From Sternotherus odoratus (lineage: Eukaryota > Chordata > Testudines > Kinosternidae), in assembly GCA_032164245.1 (NCBI GenBank), contig JAVMKO010000022.1, positions 12,027,845 through 12,091,844 on the forward strand: a stretch of 64,000 bases of DNA. Direction: 5' to 3'. Numbering within the stretch: position 1 is the first letter of the stretch; every line of letters starts with the position of its first letter. This document shows, piece by piece, positions 56,761-64,000 of this stretch. The position numbers and the translations under genes are program-made. A model generated the notes under the pieces. The model was given only the letters and a program-made list of their open reading frames with translations, did not search any database and was not told where the DNA came from.

Positions 56761-59700
56761 ATACAGTATCCATAAGTCTTTCAAGGATGTGTCACCTGAA
56801 GGATGCTGCCTTCAGAAACAGTGCTCCTTAATACCTTGCAAGGGTCTATATCTAGTACTGAATCAGAGGAAAGACTACCCTCTAGTGTACACAGAGCACT
56901 TCCTTTTGCATTTAAACATCCCTTTAAAGGTCTTTGATTCAAGTATTGACCTAGTCTGATCCTGTTTAATTTATTTAAAAGCTTAGGGTCTGAGCCAAAC
57001 CTCACTGAAATTAAAGAGAACCTTTCAATCCACTGCAAATGGGTTTTGGTATCCGGCCCGAACACTGATCACAGCACAAGCTGTCATTTGGTATACCATT
57101 ATAATACAGCAATAACCACGCAGCGTACCACAATTCTATTCACTGACACCGTAGACAGCTTGAACTCCATCCCATTAGAGCACTTTGATTAGTGACATGC
57201 TATTTCATGTGTCATTCTCTTAACAAGAACATATTAAAAACCATCTTTCATATCAACAAGTTTTATAATCTGATGTACACTACTTCTAGCAAGGTTAACT
57301 AATCATAGTGGTAGGCGAAAATATTCTTCTGCATAAATGATGCATCTGCCCAAGTTTGTATGTTAAGTATGACTAATGCCTTATCCAATCTCAGCTTTAT
57401 GAACTCTATTAGAATCAAATTCTACAACTCACTGCAGATGGGGAGGAAGAATATCAGGCCATAATTTAAGCAGAAGTGATGAAAGGGGTTCTGTTGGATG
57501 AAAAAACTCAACTCAATAAAATGTAAATTTATTTTTATTAGAAAAAAATAAATGGGAAGCACTGGAGCCAGAAAATAAACTAATAATGTGATAGGGAGAG
57601 AGATTTCAGCCTATTGAGATGGGGAAATTTCATTTGTGGCAGTCTCTAAAGGTTCATCTGTAGGAGCTGATCTTCATTTGCTCACCCAGTAGGTAGCCTG
57701 CCGTCTTCCTTGTCAATGTGAAATATGCCTGAATGTTGCTCGTTTGGATTATTATATTGGCTGTGGGTCTTTTGCTTTGTGGGTTGTGGATTAATTTTAA
57801 ATATGTAACAAGGATAGACAAATATGAAATGAGAAACGCCCAAGTAAAGGTAGAGTCTGAAATGTCAGAATTTCCAGTGTTTGTCATTCTGTTCTTGCTT
57901 ATTCACAATTGTGTAACATTCACATTTTATTTCAACATAAAGTATCCTCTAACATTCACATTTCATATCAAGCTAACCTTTCAGAGGCCTTGTTTTTCCA
58001 TTCTATACTATCTTTGCCCAAGAAACCCAACCAGATTCTTCTGCTTTATTGAGCCCTGAATCCCATACCTATCTCCAGTTACAATAAGCTCCGAGTCTCT
58101 ATCAAGGTCTATTTTCACAATACACCCCCAAAGGAGAGGGTTGAGTTATAAAAATAACTAGGTTGGAGCAGTGTGAAATGTTCACATTAAAACCACATGC
58201 GACTCACTTGCACAAACACTCGGACCCAGTTTGCAGAGATTTAATTAAACTTGGCTAAAGGTTGTTTGAACCTAAGTCAAGTTATGGTTTGGATCGGCAT
58301 TGGGCAAAATGTGTACTTCTGCATGATTTTAGAACAAATCCAAGAGATTGTGGTTTCACGTTGTTTTGATTTTAGTTGTGTGATTAGTATGAACCTGTTG
58401 CAATTTTGGAACTCAAAACATAGAAACTGACTTTTTAGTATTACAGAACAAAAAATATACATTTTTCACTACTTCCTGAGAACTCTTTGTATTGAGAATA
58501 CTAGCAGTTGTGCTGTAAATCTGGTACATCCCTGGCTTATTCCATCCACAAAGATCAGAATCCTAAGCAACTCTGACTATAAATAATGCATCAGCTTCTG
58601 ATTTTTTCTCCCTCTAAAGGGAGCATGACAGACTGACTGTCCCTCTTTTGTATCTCGCCCCTTGATAAGGGGGCTCTGCATATAGTGTCTCTCTTCCCCA
58701 ACACCAACCTTCTCAGAATGGACACTTGAAAGGGACTCCTATACTTTTGCAATATAAATAAACCAATTTTATTGTGGGTGGAATTCAGTGGCAACAGATG
58801 ACTCAAATCAGAATAAGGCAGAATTTGGCATCGCACTATTGATGTGCAGCTTTTATGAGGAAGGAGGTGGCCTCTTAAGAAACCTAGCCATATAAATCTC
58901 AGCTACTCAGAAGTTATAGCACTTGGCAATGCCATTAGCAGGCCTTATTGTAACTCATGAAAAGGTGCAGGAAGGAGGATGGATTTATGAACTTTGTGAA
59001 CCACCCTAACTTGTTTAATTTAATTTACAAGTATAAAAATAAAAAGACGTATAATTTGTTTACTGCTAGCCTTGCCAAAAGAAAGTTCTGGTAAACCTCA
59101 GGATACTAGGGAGTGGAAAACTGGTTCTTCATCAGTAGGCGAGTCTGCCTAGTTTTAGAACCAAACCTCAATCCACCTTTGTACACCTGAATGAGCTCCA
59201 GCTTCCAAAAGCATGTAGCTTGTGAGCTGTGTGTTCGCTGCTACTGCCCTCTAAATTCAGAATTGTTCAGCTGTGTGTCAGAGGGAGTCTGCTTAAGCAC
59301 AGGACAAAGGGGTCTATGCTTTCAGCAGCCAGAGAAGAGGATTCACTGCCAATCTGCAGCCTCATTTGCCCATGGTTGGTGCAGCAAAGTCACAATGGAG
59401 AAGTTCTAGGTAGTTATGGATTTGTTACACTGATGTGAAAATGGAACTAAAATCTTGGGAATGCTGCGTGAACCTGAGAGTTAAACTGTATGGTGTAATG
59501 TATTGGCTAGTAGGGGTGGTGGAGTACTATTGTCCTCTAACTGATCAGAGGTGTGTCAGAAGGTTTATACTGATGAAAGCCAATGGAGATTCTCCCTTGA
59601 GCTCACGTGGCAGGATCCTGTGCTGTTAAAAAATCAGAACAATCTGCACTCTGTCCTCACTGTTGCTGTGAGTTCATGGGCAACACAAAAATACCACCAT

Positions 59701-60447
59701 TAAGTTCCTAAGTGGATCTGGTCTGTTGCAGCATCTTTAGCCACAATGAAAAGCAACTTAGCCCCAGTGTCCACTAAGCATGATAAATAACTGCTGAAAT
59801 CCATCATTTAAATTAACTATTTTTCCATCGTACTGAAATGCTCTTGTATAGTGTGGTTTATATTCTCTAGCCAACATTAAGTGCTGATGTTTTGCTTCTC
59901 TGCATATAGAAATCCCAGTGACATTCAGCACCTGCTTTTATGATTTCTCCTGCCCACATTCAGTTATTCTATACCTATTTTCTAAGCTGCTTACAAAGCC
60001 TGTGTTTTCAAAGGGAAAGAAATATTTAAGATGTCAGTCTCCATTATCCACTTAATGTAATTTAAGGAACTGTCTGGTCACCTTAACGTGTACAGTTATG
60101 TCTTGTATGTTGTCAATTTTTATAGGAAAGAAGCAGGAAGCTCACTGCAGGAAAGTAAGAGATGTTGTAATAAGAATATAAGTAATAGTCTTGTCTAAAG
60201 CTGATTCACTGCTCTTACGGATGACATTCTATTTAAACAGTATGGTGAAGAGATAATTTAAACAGATGGGGATGCACTCCTTAAGCTCTAACAGATGTAT
60301 TAACTGCCCACAAGTACAATATAACCATTCCCAAAAATAAAGATATATTCTGAATTACTTACAGCTATCAATAACTATGGATGTATGCAATATTGATGTA
60401 CTCCTGCTGGACTCAGGATACAGTATAAGATATTACAGAGACTAGGT
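56761..60447. other. Non-coding stretch
   Basis: No gene, RNA or well-defined repeat recognised in about 3.7 kb. Short open frames, including a hydrophobic one at 57733-58059, show no conserved features. Confidence 0.4.
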
Positions 60448-60530
60448 TGGTGACCAATGAAAGTTTGTCCAATAAAAGATATTGCCTAACTCACCTTGTC
60501 TTTCTAATACTATGGAGACAATTATCTGAG
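60448..60530. repeat. Fragment of a reptile repeat (CCAATAAAAGATATTGCC)
   Basis: GTTTGTCCAATAAAAGATAT, TGCCTAACTCACCTTGTCTT and TCTAATACTATGGAG correspond to the turtle phrase GGTCCAATAAAAGATATTAC...CACCTTGTCTCTCTAATATC, a piece of a widespread retroposon tail. Confidence 0.6.
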
Positions 60531-62510
60531 CCCCAAATCTGAGCAATGAATTGTGTGTGATGCTACCTTGGAAAATATGTCTATGTTCTTGGCTCATCTG
60601 GGAGCCAAATAAAGTGAAGGACTCACCGGAGCTGATGGCCAACTAGATGCATTGATAATGTTCCCAGAGCTTCAAGTCCAGGGTACTAATGTGCAATTTG
60701 TAATTACAGGCAGAACTGCGTTTCATCAGTAATCTCACAGGCTGACAGACTCTGGAGCTGCTTATGAAAGGTTTTGTCGTGCATCTTCTAGTTTTCAGCA
60801 AACCACTGAAAAAAACAAGCCAACTCATGGGCTGAGCTGTCTCACCACCTATTGGTATGTTTTGGCTACTTACACTGAATGACAGAAATCTTTCAGAGCT
60901 GATATAAAACAAAGAACTTGGGTCAAAAAAGAAACACTAAAAAAACAAAGCCAAGTGTTATGGTTTTAAGCCCTGGGTCCTGCCAAAATTCCAAATTGGC
61001 TAAATATTTTCTACTTCTTTAAATTCCTTATCCAGTTCAACTTTTAAATTCTTCTTCACTTCCTTTCTAAACTCTTTTGCAGTGTTGCTGTGCATTCTTA
61101 AGCAGCTGCTATGACCTGGCCCAGAGGTGGCTGCATTTCAGAAGCAAGCAAGGTGCTTCGGTCATTAGCGTATGTGGTGCATAAAGATACTTTAGGGTCC
61201 CTTGGAATGTAGGATGCCATATACACTGGCTTGGAAGAATTACATTTTTATAATTTAGATGTAGAATACGGAGGGTTTTTTAAAATTCTGATGTTTATCA
61301 ATTTAAATTTTCACAGTAGCCATAAATTATGGGATGGTATCAGACAATAGAGGTGGTAGGGCAATTTAATGACAGTAGATGTTGAGATTCAAAAAAAGAA
61401 AAAACTTTATAACTATTAAAACAAAATTGTCACCACTGCATGTCAAAATATACCAAGTAAATATTCTAAAACTAAGTTCAAAAACAGCATTTTTCTTACT
61501 TTGCCTATCTGTAAATTCCAATAATCTATGGAAATAGCTGTTTGTCATGAAATTATGTTTACCAGCATTTACTGATTAAAAATCTAATCATTTCAAGACT
61601 ACATACAGATGTAAAACTAATAATTTACAACACAGAAATAAGGTAGATTTTTAAAGGAGTGGTAATTATACTAGAGGTCAGACTGCTGATTCATCATTGT
61701 CCCACTGAATTGGAGAAGATGCTGACTGAACTAGTCTCTGGACTGAAATATTCTTCTGTAAACTACATATTCAAAGGGATGTGTGGATTAGGCTCTAATA
61801 TTTTATATTTGTCAGAATAAACTCAGAATTACAACTAGGTTGAAATTTCTCATGCATCCATGTGGGGGAGCAACAGGCCAAGCAATCTTACTGGTAGGAA
61901 GGTCATGCAGTATGCCAAACTGCTAAGAAATCACACCACTGACTAAATGTGATCGATAAATGCATCTTGCAATTGGATTCAGGGCCATTTCACAAGCTTT
62001 GAACACATCAGTTAAGAATTAATGTATCTTTTACCTATTGAAAGTAACTGAGAAAAATTGTAGAGACAGATGCGCAATACTGATAGATGTGCAATGCCTT
62101 CATAGATGGATAATTTGATACCAGCCTTAAATTAGCCAATTCACAAGCTTTAAAAAAAGAGGTGCTCCAGCATTAATCTTACTTCTTGAAAGAATCAGAA
62201 AAATCAGGGGGAAATGTGCAACAGTTTCGGAGATGGATAGTTTGATACCAGCCTCAAATTAGCCACGTCAACCCTATTATGTAGCCTGTGTAAAAGTTTA
62301 CTCAATCATGCATCTTTGTTTCAAGAAACCTGCATGGCTTTGACCTTTGCCCATACTTTGGAGGTGGCGAAAAAGGCCCTTTGAGATCTTTTCCATCTCT
62401 AACTTTTAGGATTCCAGAATATCCATCATATCCCATATTGCCAGTACAGTATTTACTGATGGTGCACCAATCCATTGATTTATATTATAAACACATTGCA
62501 CTTGATACAA
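60531..62510. other. Non-coding stretch
   Basis: No gene recognised. Two similar phrases, ATAGATGGATAATTTGATACC near 62101 and AGATGGATAGTTTGATACC near 62231, are a diverged direct repeat of about 50 bp at a 130-bp spacing. Confidence 0.4.
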
Positions 62511-62521
62511 TGTTATATTTT

Positions 62522-62693
62522 AAGTGACAGAGTCCTGTGGCACCTTAAAGACTAAAGTATCGAAGCATAAGCTTTCGTGGGCTAATACCCACTTCGTTGG
62601 ATGCCCACGAAAGCTTATGCTTCAATACTTTAGTCTTTAAGGTGCCACAGGACTGTCACTTCTACTATTCCAGACATGGCTACCTCTGATTCT
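62522..62693 (-). mobile_element. Fold-back SINE insertion (172 bp)
   Basis: An 11-bp duplication TGTTATATTTT is at 62511-62521 and 62694-62704. On the minus strand: head (AATCAGAGGTAGCCATGTCT), then the forward body (GTCCTGTGGCACCTTAAAGA to TTTCGTGGGC), then a 20-base spacer and an inverted copy of the body back to GTCACTT. Arms 62523-62582 and 62603-62661 pair almost completely, differing by a 2-base indel and one substitution. Both arms lie within one target duplication, so they were inserted together. Confidence 0.92.
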
Positions 62694-62933
62694 TGTTATA
62701 TTTTTTAGTCTGGATAAGTTACAGGAAGACATTCTAGCAAACCATGAGGTTTTGGTGAGTGAGGTTGACAAGTAAAATATTTAATGTGCCTGCTTTAACT
62801 TTACATTTTATCACAAAAGCAATGGCAAATGATTCCAAGTGAGAAAGAAGGAAGACACGTAATGATAAAAAGGTTTGCTATGTTGTGTGTATGGTATGCA
62901 GGTATACTTAATTTGTTCCAAGTGAGCATAATG

Positions 62934-63051
62934 ACAGGTTTCAGAGTAGAAGCAGTGTTAGTCTATATTCATAAAAAGAACAGGAGTACTTGTGGCACCT
63001 TAGAGACTAAATTTGTTAGTCTAGGTGCCACAAGTACTCCTGTTCTTTTTA
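62934..63051 (+). mobile_element. Fold-back SINE insertion of a related family (118 bp)
   Basis: A perfect 14-bp duplication AAGTGAGCATAATG lies at 62920-62933 and 63052-63065. The element reads head (ACAGGTTTCAGAGTAGAAGC), GTGTTAGTCTATATTC, body AGGAGTACTTGTGGCACCTT, then the body inverted. Perfect 28-bp arms are at 62973-63000 and 63023-63050, with an inner AGACTAA/TTAGTCT pair. The head and core match the family known from many reptiles with TTGTGGCACCTTAGAGAC. Confidence 0.93.
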
Positions 63052-63065
63052 AAGTGAGCATAATG

Positions 63066-64000
63066 GCCGTTGATCTCAATCGTGGATTGGAAACAAATAG
63101 ACACTGGTCTAAATCTTTTACACAAGTTCAGACTTAAAATTCAATTCTTTATAAAAAAGATTCCTGATAATGGAGAATGCATTCAAAAAAAGTTACTGGT
63201 TTTGGACAGAGCATCACCTGAGGCTTAAAATTGCCTCTGAAGATATACACAAATAGCCCTTTGTTTTCCTTACTGTTCCCAGTCAGTTTCACTGCAGGCA
63301 AGAGGCACAAGCCTTCAGAACCTCTGAATGAAGCATGAAGAACTCAGCAGAAACCAAACCGGGGTTCTGTCTCCTGCTGCAGTGTGAGTGGGTGGTTTTT
63401 TGTGCTGACAGTGTGACATGGACAGATCCCCTCTGCTTCAGATAGACCAGATAAGGGTTTGTTCTTGATGTGCTCTGATTCTGGTTTATAATCACGGCCA
63501 CTGACAAAAACTTTGCTGAGAATGAGGTCAGCAGTTCAGAGTAGAATCCCGTGGATACACTTTCGCATGTACTGGAGTGAAGATAAAACAGCATGTTCAT
63601 GACTGTAGAATTCACTCCCATGATTCAGCCTATTTGAAGATACCACAGGCAAAATGCATTTAATCACCGCATTGCCGCCTTCTGGGTTATACACGTGCTG
63701 TGACATTCTTTTTTCACAACAGTCATTTTGTTTAGGCTTCACAGGGGTTTACAAACAATGCTGTTACATGTAGGAAGCAATGTATATCCTGGCCTGTGTG
63801 CACTTGAGGACAATGATGAGATGAGTCAACATGTCTTATTTGCCACCTCAGTGAAGGATTATTGAGCTCTGGTCAAACAATGAAAACATGAAAATTACTG
63901 TGCACTGAGTAGTGACTGCAGAGAAACTACCAACAGTTTGTTTTCACCCCCTCGGCCCAAAAATAATTTAATCCCCTCGTTAGCATGTTAGCTTTTACAT
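63066..64000. other. Non-coding stretch to the window end
   Basis: No gene or repeat recognised. Confidence 0.4.

Overview
This is a vertebrate nuclear window. It is A+T-rich, has no dense open reading frames, and is full of decayed interspersed repeats. The repeats point to a sauropsid, most likely a turtle and possibly a crocodilian. The signs are 3' ends of CR1 LINEs in antisense orientation, MIR-type CORE SINEs, a short-repeat family with the core GTGGCACCTTAAAGACTAAC, and many short palindromic elements built around ACTTCAATGG. That assignment rests on my familiarity with these repeats, not on a search. No functional protein-coding gene can be supported. The window is best read as a gene desert or a very large intron. 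Nearly all open frames are short, lack codon structure, or lie inside repeats.

Layout. 0-10 kb: a hAT-like element with terminal inverted repeats and a degenerate 8-bp target duplication (420-819), a palindromic MITE (3441-3588), a short SINE with a 14-bp target duplication (5382-5469) and a CR1 remnant near 7.9 kb. 10-20 kb: MIR and CR1 remnants, a Harbinger-like MITE (18874-19366) and a homeobox-motif-rich block (19600-19715). 20-30 kb: a hAT fragment, further homeodomain-motif-rich blocks, a 54-bp tandem duplication, a long CR1 tail (26513-27130) and a rearranged SINE (27570-27698). 30-40 kb: a probable solo LTR inside a MIR (29838-30587), a decayed minus-strand coding-like frame split by a SINE (32314-33162), a hAT MITE inside a MIR (33511-33619), a long TG microsatellite, and a pogo/Tigger-like element (39054-39794) with a 61-bp-arm hairpin and GC-rich 113-bp tandem repeats. 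40-50 kb: MITEs, a complete hAT-type element with a perfect 8-bp duplication (44597-45046), a CR1 tail and a minus-strand non-autonomous Helitron (48872-49069). 50-64 kb: a truncated SINE, two Harbinger-like MITEs in opposite orientation (55539-56104), a tRNA-like SINE head, and two fold-back SINE insertions within 550 bp (62522-63051).

The most interesting object is the 198-bp Helitron. It has the 5' TC, 3' hairpin, CTAG end and A/T target that define rolling-circle transposons. Its CpG-rich core carries NRF1-like, YY1-like and ZNF143-type motifs within about 50 bp, as expected if it captured a housekeeping promoter. Second is a recurring inverted (snap-back) structure in the SINE family, with intact target duplications showing that each fold-back arrived as one insertion. 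Third is the GC-rich tandem array and near-perfect hairpin inside the pogo-like element. The nested insertions give a relative order: MIR first, with hAT, LTR, pogo-like and Helitron copies landing in it later.
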